From: Candidatus Eisenbergiella merdavium
Lineage (GTDB): Bacteria; Bacillota; Clostridia; Lachnospirales; Lachnospiraceae
Reading direction: 5' to 3'
NCBI GenBank assembly: GCA_019119595.1
Contig: DWWS01000032.1
Coordinates: 1 to 64,000 of the forward strand
DNA: 64,000 nucleotides
Under the pieces are notes generated by a model. It worked only from the letters and a program-made list of their open reading frames with translations, did not search any database and had not been told where the DNA came from. A program made the position numbers and the translations under genes. Shown in pieces: positions 1 through 8,094 of the stretch (its first letter is position 1; each line of letters starts with the position of its first letter).

Positions 1-923
1 GCAGGGTCGCCCTGCCAGTAGATCAGATTGCTGACGGCATCCATCCGCAGCCCGTCGATGTGGAACTCCCGCAGCCAATAGAGGGCCGCCGACTGCAAAA
101 AGCTGCGCACCTCCCCCCGGGAATGCATAAAGTTGCAGCTGCCCCACTCGCTGCGGCCCACGGCCGTATTGGGGTATTCGTAGAGAGCCGTCCCGTCGTA
201 GTTCCAGAGGGCGTAATCATCCACCGCAAAATGGACCGGCACAAAATCCATAATCACGCCGATCTGGTTTTGGTGGCACTGGTCGATAAAATAACGCAGT
301 TCGTCCGGCGAACCATACCGGGCGGTAGGGCTGAAAAACCCGGTGCTCTGGTAGCCCCAGGATTCATCGCAGGGGTGCTCCGCCAGAGGCATCAATTCCA
401 GATAGTTGTAACCGTTCTCCTTCAAATACGGGATCAGCTGTTCGGCCATTTCGGCGTAGCTGTACCAGTCGTCCGGCTCATCGGACCGCCGCACCCAGGA
501 ACCAAAATGAACCTCGTAGATGTTCATGGGCCGGCCCAGGGTATCACCCCGGCTGCGCATCCACTTGTCATCCCCGAAGCAGTAATTTTCCAGCGGGCAG
601 AGGACCGAGGCGGTAGCGGGGCGTTTTTCGCTGCCGAAGCCATAGGGGTCGCAATGGTCCAGGGTTTTGCCCCCTTTGCCGGTGATCCGGTATTTATACC
701 GCATCCCAGGCTGGGCGCCCTCCACCCGGCACTCCCAGAAGTTGCCGTCGTAGACCCGCTCCATCTCCTGTTCCTGCCAGTCGTTGAAATCACCGATCAG
801 AGCGATCCGCTCTGCTTCCGGCGCAAAGGTGCGGAACACCGTTTGGCCGTCCATCTCCGGGTGCGCGCCCAAATATTTATAGGCTTCAAACTCCTGGCCG
901 GTATAAAACCCGTAAAAATCCAT
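1..923 (-). CDS. glgB: 1,4-alpha-glucan branching enzyme, N-terminal part (cut by window edge)
   Basis: Partial gene running off the left edge; about 307 residues are visible. Branching enzyme (GH13) creates alpha-1,6 branches in cytosolic glycogen. The translated minus strand shows a CBM48-like N-domain (residues ~25-110, including FAPEAERIALIGDFNDW) and then the start of the TIM barrel: MNIYEVHFGSW near 133, MDFVPVHF near 220, and DGLRMDAVSNLIY near 290, which holds the expected nucleophile Asp. The ATG at 923 is preceded by AGAGGG. The gene is divergent from the TetR gene at 1070. No glgA, glgC or glgP is visible, as the neighbours lie outside the window. The family call is secure. A debranching or trehalohydrolase enzyme is less likely given the N-terminal sequence. 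Confidence 0.9.
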   Translation of the reverse strand, partial: MDFYGFYTGQEFEAYKYLGAHPEMDGQTVFRTFAPEAERIALIGDFNDWQEQEMERVYDGNFWECRVEGAQPGMRYKYRITGKGGKTLDHCDPYGFGSEKRPATASVLCPLENYCFGDDKWMRSRGDTLGRPMNIYEVHFGSWVRRSDEPDDWYSYAEMAEQLIPYLKENGYNYLELMPLAEHPCDESWGYQSTGFFSPTARYGSPDELRYFIDQCHQNQIGVIMDFVPVHFAVDDYALWNYDGTALYEYPNTAVGRSEWGSCNFMHSRGEVRSFLQSAALYWLREFHIDGLRMDAVSNLIYWQGDP

Positions 924-942
924 CTATATTTCCCTCTTTTTC

Positions 943-971
943 TGGACATCAGTTGGTTTTCAGACTATAAT
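943..971 (+). promoter_or_regulatory. Sigma-A type promoter of the TetR gene
   Basis: TGGACA (943-948) and TATAAT (966-971) are separated by 17 nt, giving a start site near 978 and a leader of about 90 nt before the TetR ATG at 1070. It lies in the divergent region shared with glgB. Called from sequence match only. Confidence 0.65.
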
Positions 972-1069
972 ACAAGTATAAAAACAGTTCTTTTATTTGT
1001 ACACCGGCACTTTTCGTCACTCGTCGGAAAAACAACTCTTTTCTAAAATTGTCGAAGGAGGGATTGGCC

Positions 1070-1639
1070 ATGGACCCGCGGATTAAAAAAACGCGGCGCA
1101 GCATCATCAATGCTTTTCTGGAGCTGCGTGCCCGAAAGCCATTGGAAAAAATCACCGTTAAGGAGCTGTGCGAAAAAGCGGAGATCAACAAATCCACCTT
1201 TTACACCCATTTCACCGATGTGTTTGATCTCTCCAACCAACTGGAAAGCGACGTGATCCGCCAGATTGTGGAGAATCTCCCCCATCCCAACTATGTGGTG
1301 GAGCAGCCCAAGGTATTCACCGAGGAGCTTTTCGCCGCCTTCCGCTCCCAGGCATCCATCACCGGCACGTTGTTTTCGGGCAGTCAGAGCGGCCATCTGA
1401 TTGTTCAGCTGAACGCCGCCCTGCGGGAGCTGATCTTTCAGGCCTACCCCCAATACCAGGACGATCCTTTCTTCAACATCTACCTGAGTTATGCCATCTT
1501 TGGGGGGTACTACGCCATGCGGGAGAGCCGCGCCTACGATGAGCGAACCATCATTTCTGCCATCAGCCGGATCACCGAAAGCAGTTCAAAGATTCTGTTT
1601 GAAGAAGCGGCAGGCGCCCGCCCTGCCGAACACCCATAA
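1070..1639 (+). CDS. TetR/AcrR family transcriptional regulator
   Basis: A 189-residue one-domain DNA-binding repressor of TetR type. The N-terminal helix-turn-helix spans about residues 8-52 (ITVKELCEKAEINKSTFYTHF is the recognition region). The rest is a helical ligand-binding domain with no specific family recognised. A TTG start 21 nt upstream (1049) is possible, but the ATG at 1070 has a full AAGGAGGG site 8 nt before it, so I start there. It is divergent from glgB and converges on the DUF454/ABC operon ending at 1720, so its target cannot be read from position alone. No copy of the palindrome at 6386 is visible in its own promoter. Confidence 0.85.
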   Translation: MDPRIKKTRRSIINAFLELRARKPLEKITVKELCEKAEINKSTFYTHFTDVFDLSNQLESDVIRQIVENLPHPNYVVEQPKVFTEELFAAFRSQASITGTLFSGSQSGHLIVQLNAALRELIFQAYPQYQDDPFFNIYLSYAIFGGYYAMRESRAYDERTIISAISRITESSSKILFEEAAGARPAEHP

Positions 1640-1650
1640 GACGAAAAACA

Positions 1651-1697
1651 GGCCGTTCTCCCCTGCGCTCTATGCAGAGGGAACGGCCCTTTTCTTT
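1651..1697. terminator. Bidirectional terminator between TetR gene and DUF454/ABC operon
   Basis: GGCCGTTC...GAACGGCC stem, extended by CCCCTGC/GCAGAGG, is followed by CTTTTCTTT on the plus strand and TGTTTTTCG on the minus strand. It lies between two convergent genes (1639 and 1720), fitting a shared terminator. Confidence 0.8.
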
Positions 1698-1719
1698 ATA
1701 AACGCCTGTGGCGGAAAGT

Positions 1720-2106
1720 TCACTCTTCCTGCCGAACCGGCAGTGTTTTGACGCCAAAAATGAAATAGAGAATGTGGAACGCCCAGACGCCGCCCAGGAC
1801 GATCTGGCCCACCGGCACCTGATGCATCAGGACAAAGCCAACGCTCATCAGGGCTGTGACGGTGACCATAATCCGGATCTTGGCTTTTTTGGTCATCCCC
1901 TTGCCCTGGACATAGCTTTCCAGGTTTTCTTTATAAAGCCGGGTGCCGGTAAACCAGCGGTGAAGCCGCTGGGAACTTTTGCCAAAGCAGCAGGCCGCCA
2001 GCAGCAAAAAGGGGAAGGCCGGCAGCAGGGGCAGAACCGCCCCCAGGGCCCCTAGGCCCAGGCTGAGGCAGCCCACCGCGATGTAAAAAAACTTTTTCAG
2101 CTTCAT
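1720..2106 (-). CDS. DUF454 (YbaN-family) inner membrane protein, copy 1
   Basis: A 128-residue membrane protein of the YbaN/DUF454 family, function unknown. It has a hydrophobic N-terminal hairpin (residues ~5-40, rich in Gly/Leu/Pro), the family signature FGKSSQRLHRWF, and two further membrane segments near 78-118. The start is ATG 2106, which overlaps the YgbA stop (ATGA arrangement); longer upstream reading in this frame lies inside YgbA and is ignored. It is the last gene of the operon. A second, clearly related protein sits at the other end of the same operon (5924-6340), so the ABC pair is bracketed by two DUF454 genes. Confidence 0.85.
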   Translation of the reverse strand: MKLKKFFYIAVGCLSLGLGALGAVLPLLPAFPFLLLAACCFGKSSQRLHRWFTGTRLYKENLESYVQGKGMTKKAKIRIMVTVTALMSVGFVLMHQVPVGQIVLGGVWAFHILYFIFGVKTLPVRQEE

Positions 2107-2438
2107 GGGTCCCTCTCCAGTCGTCTTTTTTCCCGTTTGGTTTCGATCATGTGGCGGAGCACCGCCCCCGGGTGGCGGAACAGCATCCGGGGGCCGGCAA
2201 ACCGCATCACTTCCCGAATCCTGGCCCGCATTTCGGGCTGATAGCAGTGGACTTTGCAGTTGGAGCAGAAGGTCTTGGTCTCCATAAAGGGGCACTTGTC
2301 GCTCCGCATCCGGGCATAGGCGTCCAGGGCGGCACACGCAGGGCAGAGACCTTTGCCCCCATGCTTCTTTTTGCAATAGAGGGCGATCATCTCGGAGACC
2401 ATCGCCTTTTCCCTCTCCCGCTTGGATTGCAGGTCCAT
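2103..2438 (-). CDS. YgbA_NO family protein (nitric-oxide-responsive cysteine-rich protein)
   Basis: A 111-residue cytosolic protein matching the nitrous oxide-stimulated promoter family (E. coli YgbA). The cysteines CPAC near 33, C near 49, then CSNCKVHC near 58-65 form a likely metal or Fe-S centre. In enteric bacteria the ygbA gene is controlled by NsrR and linked to nitrosative stress. That is family knowledge, not shown here. It overlaps the upstream ABC gene by one base and the downstream DUF454 by 4 nt, so translation is probably coupled. Its presence next to a CydDC-like exporter suggests a thiol/NO stress role (inference). Confidence 0.8.
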   Translation of the reverse strand: MDLQSKREREKAMVSEMIALYCKKKHGGKGLCPACAALDAYARMRSDKCPFMETKTFCSNCKVHCYQPEMRARIREVMRFAGPRMLFRHPGAVLRHMIETKREKRRLERDP

Positions 2439-4102
2439 CAGCTCACCCTCCCGTTTTCCACCGAGTAAATCCGGTCAGCTACCCGCATGGTAGACTCCCG
2501 GTGAGACACCAGCACCACCGTTTTGCCCCGGCCCTCTTCCCGCAGGGAGCGCAGGATCACCGCTTCATTCAGGCTGTCCAGGTTGCTGGTGGGCTCATCC
2601 AGCAGGATCAGGGGCGCGTCGTGCAAAAACGCCCGGGCCAGACCCAGCCGCTGCCTCTCGCCTCCCGAGAGGGTATCCCCCAGCTCGCCCACCGGGGTGT
2701 CATATCCCTGAGGCAAGCTGAGAATAAAGTCATGGATGGAAGCCTTTTTACAGGCCGCGGCAATTTCCTCATCGGTGGCGTCCCGCTTGGCAATCCGCAG
2801 GTTGTTGCGGATGCTGTCGTGGAACAGGTGGGTTTCCTGGGCCACAAAACCTTCCAGCGCCCGGAGGTTGGCGGTATTGATCTGGTCCACGTCCCGGCCC
2901 GACAGGGTAATCCGGCCGGACTGGGTCTGCCAGAACCGCATGAACAGTTTCAGCAGGGTGGATTTTCCGCTGCCGCTCCGGCCCACAATCCCCACGATCT
3001 CGTTTTGGGGCACGGTGAGGCTTACTCCCTGCAAAATCGGCTCGTCGCCGTAGGAAAAACCTACCTCCTCGGCCGCAGCCCCGGCAAACCCGGTCTCGCT
3101 CTGGCCGGTGACATCCTCCACCACCGGAGTTTCCTCCAGGATATCCAGCACCCGGTTCCCGGCGGCAAAGGTGTTCTGAAGGGTACTGCCCAGGTTGGCC
3201 AGAGCCACCACCGGGCCGAAAGAACTCATCAGGGCCAGGGTGGGGATTAGCACTCCGTCAAAGCCCACAGCCTGCCGCCCATAGAGGGCCGCCGACGCCA
3301 GCAGCATGGCCAGATCAAAGAGGAGCAGCAGCGCGCCGGTGGCCGCACTGTTCCGCCCGGCGGTCCGCTTCAAACGCGCTTCATCGGCGGCCAGCTCGTC
3401 GGTGCGGCGGTTCATTTCAGCCAGCCGGGCCAGGCCCTGGCCGTACTGCTGGGTTTCGTGCAAACCCCGCAGGCTGTCCAGTACAAAGCTGCTCAGGGCT
3501 CCGGTTTTTGTCCGCAGATGCAGCCCGTCCGCTCCGCTGAAACGGGAGGTCAGCACCGGCACCGCCACCCCCACTGTCAGATACGCCCCAAGAGCCAGCA
3601 GCCCCAGAAGCCCATGATACTGGCCGATGAACAGACACATTATCACCGAAAACAGTGCAGCGATCAGCGCAGGAGAGATGGTGTGAGCGTAAAAGACCTC
3701 CAAAAGCTCAATATCGGAGGTAATGACCGAGATCAAATCTCCTTTGCCCCGGCCTTCCAGCTTGGCGGGGCAGAGCCGCCGCAGGGCCCGGAACACCTTA
3801 TCCCGGATCAGAGCCAGAAGTTTAAAGGCGATAAAATGGTTGCAGGCCTGCTCCCCATAGCGCAAAACCCCACGCAGAACCGCAAAAATTGCCGCACAGG
3901 CAAACAGCGCCCATAAAGGCATCGGCAGTGCAAAGCCCAGAACCGACAACACCGCATAGCCGCCCAAAATCGTGATAAAGGCCGCGCACAGATGGCCCAG
4001 AAGACCCAGCAAAACCGCCAGGGTCATATACCCTCCCAAGGGACGGACAAGCCCAATGAGCCGGGCCATTACAATAAAACCGCTTCTCTGTTCTTTCTTC
4101 AT
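2438..4102 (-). CDS. ABC transporter ATP-binding/permease, CydC-like half
   Basis: A 554-residue half-transporter: exporter-type membrane domain with about six helices (residues ~15-310) and a C-terminal ATPase (~330-554). Walker A is GRSGSGKST, the signature is LSGGERQRLGLARAF, and Walker B is LILLDEPTSNLD, so the ATPase looks intact. It starts at ATG 4102, overlapping the stop of the partner ABC gene by 4 nt, so the two halves should form a heterodimer. The pair resembles CydDC, which exports cysteine/glutathione (heme binding also reported) in other bacteria. No cytochrome bd genes are visible here. Database labels for such pairs are often amino acid ABC transporter; the substrate is unproven. 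Confidence 0.85.
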   Translation of the reverse strand: MKKEQRSGFIVMARLIGLVRPLGGYMTLAVLLGLLGHLCAAFITILGGYAVLSVLGFALPMPLWALFACAAIFAVLRGVLRYGEQACNHFIAFKLLALIRDKVFRALRRLCPAKLEGRGKGDLISVITSDIELLEVFYAHTISPALIAALFSVIMCLFIGQYHGLLGLLALGAYLTVGVAVPVLTSRFSGADGLHLRTKTGALSSFVLDSLRGLHETQQYGQGLARLAEMNRRTDELAADEARLKRTAGRNSAATGALLLLFDLAMLLASAALYGRQAVGFDGVLIPTLALMSSFGPVVALANLGSTLQNTFAAGNRVLDILEETPVVEDVTGQSETGFAGAAAEEVGFSYGDEPILQGVSLTVPQNEIVGIVGRSGSGKSTLLKLFMRFWQTQSGRITLSGRDVDQINTANLRALEGFVAQETHLFHDSIRNNLRIAKRDATDEEIAAACKKASIHDFILSLPQGYDTPVGELGDTLSGGERQRLGLARAFLHDAPLILLDEPTSNLDSLNEAVILRSLREEGRGKTVVLVSHRESTMRVADRIYSVENGRVS

Positions 4103-5877
4103 ACAGCGGCCTCCTTCCGGTAATTTTCCAGGGCCTGCTGGGCGTTCCAGAGCCGGGCATAGGCGCCGCCCCGGGCCAGCAGTTCCGGATGGCTGCCGTG
4201 TTCGGCCACTCGGCCCCCCGCCAACACATAAATCTGGTCTGCATCCGCCACGTTGGCCAGCCGGTGGGAAATCAGCAGCACCGTTTTGGTCCGGGCCAGA
4301 GCCCGAATCTCGGCCATGATGACATTCTCGCTCTCCACATCGATGTTGGAGGTAGCCTCATCAAAGAGATACACCGGGCTGTCATGGAGCAGGGCCCGTG
4401 CCAGCGCCAGCCGCTGGCACTGACCACCCGAAAGGTTGGAGGCTTTTTCGGTCAGCAGGGTATCCAGCCCCTGTTCACTGCGGAGGAAATCCGCCAGCCG
4501 GACACGCTCCAAAACCGCCCAGAGGGCGCTGTCGTCAGCGTCGGGGCAGCCCATCCGCAGATTCTCCCGGACGGTGCCCTGGAACAGATAGCTCTGGTGG
4601 CTGACATAAGTGAAGTTTTGCAGCAGGCTGGCCTCCGCGATTTCATCAAGAGACAAACCGCCTACCGTAATCTGGCCGGTATAGCCCCGGCTCCGACCCA
4701 TGAGCAGGGAGGCCAGGGTGGATTTGCCACAGCCGCTCTCCCCTACCAGTGCCGTGAAGCTGCCCGCCGGGCAGAGCAGGTCCACCCCCCGAAGGATTTC
4801 CCGCCCCGGCTCATAGCCGAAGCGAAGCCCGCTGCACCGGATGGTGCAATCTGCGGGCACCGGTTTGCCTTCCCGATCCGGCTCAGGCAATTCCAGCAGC
4901 CGGAAAATCTTATCGGAGGCGGCCATACCATTCATGGCAATGTGGAAAAAACTGCCCAGCAGCCGCATGGGGAGAAAGAAATCCGCCGCCAGCAGCAAAA
5001 TTGCCAGGCAGCCTCCCAGCCCCACCCGCCCTGCGCGGAACTGGCTCACCGCCAGAATCATCCCGGCCGCAGCGCCGCCGTAGGCAATCAGGTCCATGAT
5101 GGTAATGGAATTGAGCTGCATGGTCAGCACCTTCATGGTGATCCGGCGGAAACGCTGGGATTCCTCATCCATCTCCCGCGCCTTGTTTTCATCCGAACGA
5201 TAGATCTTGAGCGTCGTCAGCCCCTGCAGGTTCTCTAAGAAGCTGTCCCCCAGCTGCGTATAGATTCCCCAGTACCGGTTCAGCAGCTTTTTGGCAAGCT
5301 TCTGCACCGCAACGATGGAAACCGGGATCAGCGGCACGCAGACAAGGAGAACAAGGCTCGCTTTCCAGTTCACGAAGGACAGAATGACAAACAGGGTCAG
5401 AGGCGCGAGCAGGCTGTAAAAGAGCTGGGAAAGGTATTTTCCGAAATAGGTCTCAAGCTGCTCCACGCCCTCCGCCGCCATCTGAACCACCCCGGAGGTG
5501 GCTGCATGCTCCCGGTAGGAGGCTCCCAGGCGGAGGAGCTTTTCATAAATCCGATCCCGTAGGATCCGCTTTACGTCCACGCTGGCGCGATAGGACGCAT
5601 GGGACGCCTGCCTGTCGCAGACAAACCGCAGAGCCAGAGCGAGGGCTGCAGGCAACGCATACCGGGCCGCGGTTTCCAACGCTGTGCTCTCCCGGGCCGC
5701 GCTTTTCAGGGCTGTGCTCCCCAGGAAGATATCTCCGAGAAGGGCCTGCTCCAGAAGCATGGACACGCAGTAGATCATCACGACCTGACAGAGCAGGGCG
5801 AGCCACTGCCAGATCACCTGAAATGCGATGTGTTTTTTTGCGCGGGGTAAAAGCCCCAATAGACGTGTCTTAATCAT
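4099..5877 (-). CDS. ABC transporter ATP-binding/permease, CydD-like half
   Basis: A half-transporter of about 592 residues: membrane domain to about residue 330, ATPase after that. Walker A GESGCGKST, signature NLSGGQCQRLALARAL and Walker B VYLFDEATSNID are present. I start at ATG 5877, since the upstream ATG at 5889 is part of the ribosome site itself (ATGGAGGAAACC precedes the start). It overlaps the CydC-like gene by 4 nt. The leader carries the dispersed GCGCTTCGGaATGGAGG motif described separately. Together with its partner it likely exports a small thiol or peptide across the cytoplasmic membrane (inference from CydDC similarity). Confidence 0.85.
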   Translation of the reverse strand: MIKTRLLGLLPRAKKHIAFQVIWQWLALLCQVVMIYCVSMLLEQALLGDIFLGSTALKSAARESTALETAARYALPAALALALRFVCDRQASHASYRASVDVKRILRDRIYEKLLRLGASYREHAATSGVVQMAAEGVEQLETYFGKYLSQLFYSLLAPLTLFVILSFVNWKASLVLLVCVPLIPVSIVAVQKLAKKLLNRYWGIYTQLGDSFLENLQGLTTLKIYRSDENKAREMDEESQRFRRITMKVLTMQLNSITIMDLIAYGGAAAGMILAVSQFRAGRVGLGGCLAILLLAADFFLPMRLLGSFFHIAMNGMAASDKIFRLLELPEPDREGKPVPADCTIRCSGLRFGYEPGREILRGVDLLCPAGSFTALVGESGCGKSTLASLLMGRSRGYTGQITVGGLSLDEIAEASLLQNFTYVSHQSYLFQGTVRENLRMGCPDADDSALWAVLERVRLADFLRSEQGLDTLLTEKASNLSGGQCQRLALARALLHDSPVYLFDEATSNIDVESENVIMAEIRALARTKTVLLISHRLANVADADQIYVLAGGRVAEHGSHPELLARGGAYARLWNAQQALENYRKEAAV

Positions 5878-5882
5878 GGTTT

Positions 5883-5897
5883 CCTCCATTCCGAAGC
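5883..5897 (-). repeat. Dispersed ribosome-site leader motif, copy 1
   Basis: The minus strand reads GCTTCGGAATGGAGG directly before the CydD-like start codon. It is one of seven copies of GCTYCGGCATGGAGG found before unrelated genes in the window, and the only one with A instead of C before ATGGAGG. Confidence 0.6.
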
Positions 5898-5923
5898 GCT
5901 TACGCGCTGCGACTTTGTCTGCC

Positions 5924-6340
5924 CTATTCCACGGCTTCCTCCGGCAGGATCGCCCGTTCCGGCCGGATGGTCTTTACCCGCAGGAAAAAGTACAGCAGGT
6001 GGCACACCCACACGACGGCGATGCAGAGCCTTCCGACGGGCACCCGGCTCATCATGAGAAAGCCGATCGCCATGACAATGGTCGCCGTTCCAACGATCCG
6101 AAGCTTTGTGCCCATGGTCATGGCGCGCTGTTTTACAAAGCTGTCCAGATATTTCTTGTACAGGCCGGTTCCGGTGAACCAGTCGTGCAGCCGCTTTGAA
6201 CTTTTCGCAAAGCAGAATGCCGTCGCCATGTAGAACGGTACGGTAGGAAGGATGGGCAGGACGACGCCCGCCGTGCCAAGTCCAAGACAGAGAAAACCGG
6301 TTATGATCCAGAGGAGCCTGATGGGATTTTTCTTGTTCAT
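5924..6340 (-). CDS. DUF454 (YbaN-family) inner membrane protein, copy 2
   Basis: A membrane protein of about 138 residues related to the copy at 1720: it shares an [18 protein letters not shown] stretch with FGKSSQRLHRWFTGTRLY of copy 1 and the same four-segment hydrophobic pattern, but differs widely elsewhere. An ATG at 6340 preceded by GGAAGG is chosen over a TTG 6 nt upstream. It is the first gene of the operon, 46 nt before the CydD-like start, and sits directly behind the promoter with the 20-bp palindrome. Function unknown; the family is a small membrane protein family often near transporters. Confidence 0.85.
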   Translation of the reverse strand: MNKKNPIRLLWIITGFLCLGLGTAGVVLPILPTVPFYMATAFCFAKSSKRLHDWFTGTGLYKKYLDSFVKQRAMTMGTKLRIVGTATIVMAIGFLMMSRVPVGRLCIAVVWVCHLLYFFLRVKTIRPERAILPEEAVE

Positions 6341-6385
6341 ACGCAACTACCTTCCGTTAGTTTTGCCTAATTCGTGTATCAAAAA

Positions 6386-6405
6386 TAAACCGCATATGCG
6401 GTTTA
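6386..6405. promoter_or_regulatory. Perfect 20-bp palindrome, likely operator
   Basis: TAAACCGCATATGCGGTTTA is a perfect palindrome beginning 8 nt downstream of the minus-strand -10 box, so it covers the expected transcription start of the DUF454/ABC/YgbA operon. Placement and symmetry fit a repressor site for a dimeric regulator (TetR-like or other). The regulator is not identified. Confidence 0.75.
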
Positions 6406-6413
6406 CCTTTGGT

Positions 6414-6443
6414 ATTATAAGCAAAGCTGTTCCTTTCTGTCAA
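6414..6443 (-). promoter_or_regulatory. Consensus sigma-A promoter of the DUF454/ABC/YgbA operon
   Basis: On the minus strand TTGACA (6443-6438) and TATAAT (6419-6414) are both exact consensus hexamers with an 18-nt spacer. The start codon of the first gene lies about 70 nt downstream. Such a strong promoter would need repression, and the adjacent palindrome offers the site. Confidence 0.85.
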
Positions 6444-6549
6444 GCCTGAAAATTCCATGACTTTTCAGCAGCCGCAGGTTTCCCGACCGTATCACGTAAG
6501 TTTCAGAAATTCTTGAAGAAAGGCATAAAAAAGCCTGAGCCGTATTGGT

Positions 6550-6765
6550 TCACGTATCTTTAATATCGGAAAATAACTGTGTCAGCAGATAGTCAATATC
6601 GGTAGCATAAGGCGGTTTCTGGCCGGAAGCATACTGATTCAGGCAGGATTGGCAGGCATCGACAATCTTTTTTGTATTCTTATCAATGATAGTTTGGAGC
6701 AGCTGGGCGAAGTCATTTCCCTCTGTTCGGTATCGAATCAGGTACTCCTTCGTTACAGGGAACAT
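6550..6765 (-). CDS. Small helical protein or gene remnant, unknown
   Basis: A 71-residue open frame beginning MFPVTKEYLIRYRTEG and ending TQLFSDIKDT, predicted to be mostly helical. The reading frame stays open for about 16 codons upstream of the ATG before a TAG, and no convincing ribosome site precedes the ATG. This makes the C-terminal end of a decayed gene plausible; it loosely resembles the tail of a TetR-type regulator, but I do not recognise it. It sits upstream of the DUF454/ABC promoter on the same strand. Confidence 0.35.
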   Translation of the reverse strand: MFPVTKEYLIRYRTEGNDFAQLLQTIIDKNTKKIVDACQSCLNQYASGQKPPYATDIDYLLTQLFSDIKDT

Positions 6766-6969
6766 TTTTATGTAAAAGAAGGGCCTGTCATGTCTCCATG
6801 CGTAAGCCCTTCTCTACAAGCAGGCGATATTCTACGCTTTAGGAAGCACCCCGTCGCCTACGGAAGTTAAACATACAAGTTCATGATATTCTTGCCGTCA
6901 TGACCGATGAGCATTTCTGCTCATCTATATCATACGCAATGGGAGGAAAAATAGCAACAAAATCGCCGG

Positions 6970-8058
6970 TTATTCCATCAGCTCCGTTTCCAGATCAGCG
7001 AGCATGATATCCAGGGCGCTGATGCCGCCCTCGGCTGTGTACCATACCGCCGGATGGGCCAGATAGATCAGGTTGCCGTTCTGGTAAGCCTCCGTGCTCA
7101 TAACCAGCTCGTTCTCCATGATATCCTGCGCCAGCTGAGCGCCGTCTGTGCCGATCGCCGCATCGCGGTCCATAACAAAGATATAATCGGGCGCTTTCTC
7201 CACAACGAATTCAAAGGAGGCCTCGTTGCCATGGGTGGAGGTATCGATTTTGGCATCCACTCCGATATTTTCAAAGCCGATCTCTACGCCGATGATGGAG
7301 CAGCGTCCGTCGTTGCCCAGCACATTAAAGCTGCCGCTGGTGCACATACCCACGATCGCGCTTTGTCCCTCAGAGATTTCCTGAAGCGCGGCGATGCGCT
7401 CCTCAAAGCCGTTCATCAGCTCCTCTGCTTTTTCCTCAAGGCCGAACATGGAAGCGATGACTGCGGCATTGCGGCGGACGCTTTCAACCACTCCGATTTC
7501 AGGATCAGTAGACAGATAGACGACCGGAGCGATCTCGCTGAGCGCGTCATAGCTGGAGGCAAGGCGGCCGCCGATAAAGATCACGTCCGGCTCGCAGGCC
7601 ATCACGGCCTCCAGGTCAGCCTCCTTAATGGTTCCCAGATTGGCGATATCATCATTGATATACTCCTGAAGATAATCCAGACTGGTGGACGCCGTTCCCA
7701 CAACCCGGCCGCCCACGCCAAGCGCGTCCAGGATATCCAGGGACGCCATATCCAGAATGGCGATGCGCTGCGGGTCGTAGGGCACCTCCAGCTCCGTAAG
7801 CTCTTTGCCGGCATTGTAGCTGGAAATGGTAATCGTTTCGGGCACAGCCTCCTCCGGCTGCCCGCCGGTCTCACTCTCCTGTTCCGCGGCCCCGCTTTCC
7901 GTCTCGCCGCTCACAGCATCCTGCCCTCCGGTCTCGCTCTGAACACCTGCTTCCCCGCCGTCCGTGATATTGCCGCTGCCGGTGCTTTCAGCGCCGCATG
8001 CCGCTAGGCTCAGTGTCATGACTGCTGCCAACAGGAAAGATAAAATTTTGTTTTTCAT
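6970..8058 (-). CDS. Siderophore ABC transporter substrate-binding lipoprotein (YclQ/CeuE type)
   Basis: A 362-residue surface lipoprotein: signal peptide with lipobox SLAACG (Cys ~21), a Gly/Glu-rich linker to about residue 70, then a periplasmic-binding fold typical of class III helical-backbone siderophore receptors (residues ~75-360, with LEVPYDPQRIAILDMASLDIL). Family members bind ferric catecholates or petrobactin. It is the last gene of a four-gene minus operon (permease, permease, ATPase, SBP), the same order as B. subtilis yclNOPQ. The start has AAAGGAGAC upstream. The exact siderophore cannot be read from sequence. Confidence 0.88.
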   Translation of the reverse strand: MKNKILSFLLAAVMTLSLAACGAESTGSGNITDGGEAGVQSETGGQDAVSGETESGAAEQESETGGQPEEAVPETITISSYNAGKELTELEVPYDPQRIAILDMASLDILDALGVGGRVVGTASTSLDYLQEYINDDIANLGTIKEADLEAVMACEPDVIFIGGRLASSYDALSEIAPVVYLSTDPEIGVVESVRRNAAVIASMFGLEEKAEELMNGFEERIAALQEISEGQSAIVGMCTSGSFNVLGNDGRCSIIGVEIGFENIGVDAKIDTSTHGNEASFEFVVEKAPDYIFVMDRDAAIGTDGAQLAQDIMENELVMSTEAYQNGNLIYLAHPAVWYTAEGGISALDIMLADLETELME

Positions 8059-8094
8059 TGCCCGTCTCCTTTTCTGAAAAGTACTGAAACATGA

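Noticed and set aside
60-1046. Long plus-strand frame of 328 codons opposite glgB
   Set aside because: It mirrors the glgB coding strand, has no family features and no ribosome site; glgB on the minus strand explains the region.
6906-6925. Terminator of the siderophore operon
   Set aside because: The hairpin is perfect but lacks a U-run on the minus strand and is 45 nt past the stop; left uncalled as terminator.
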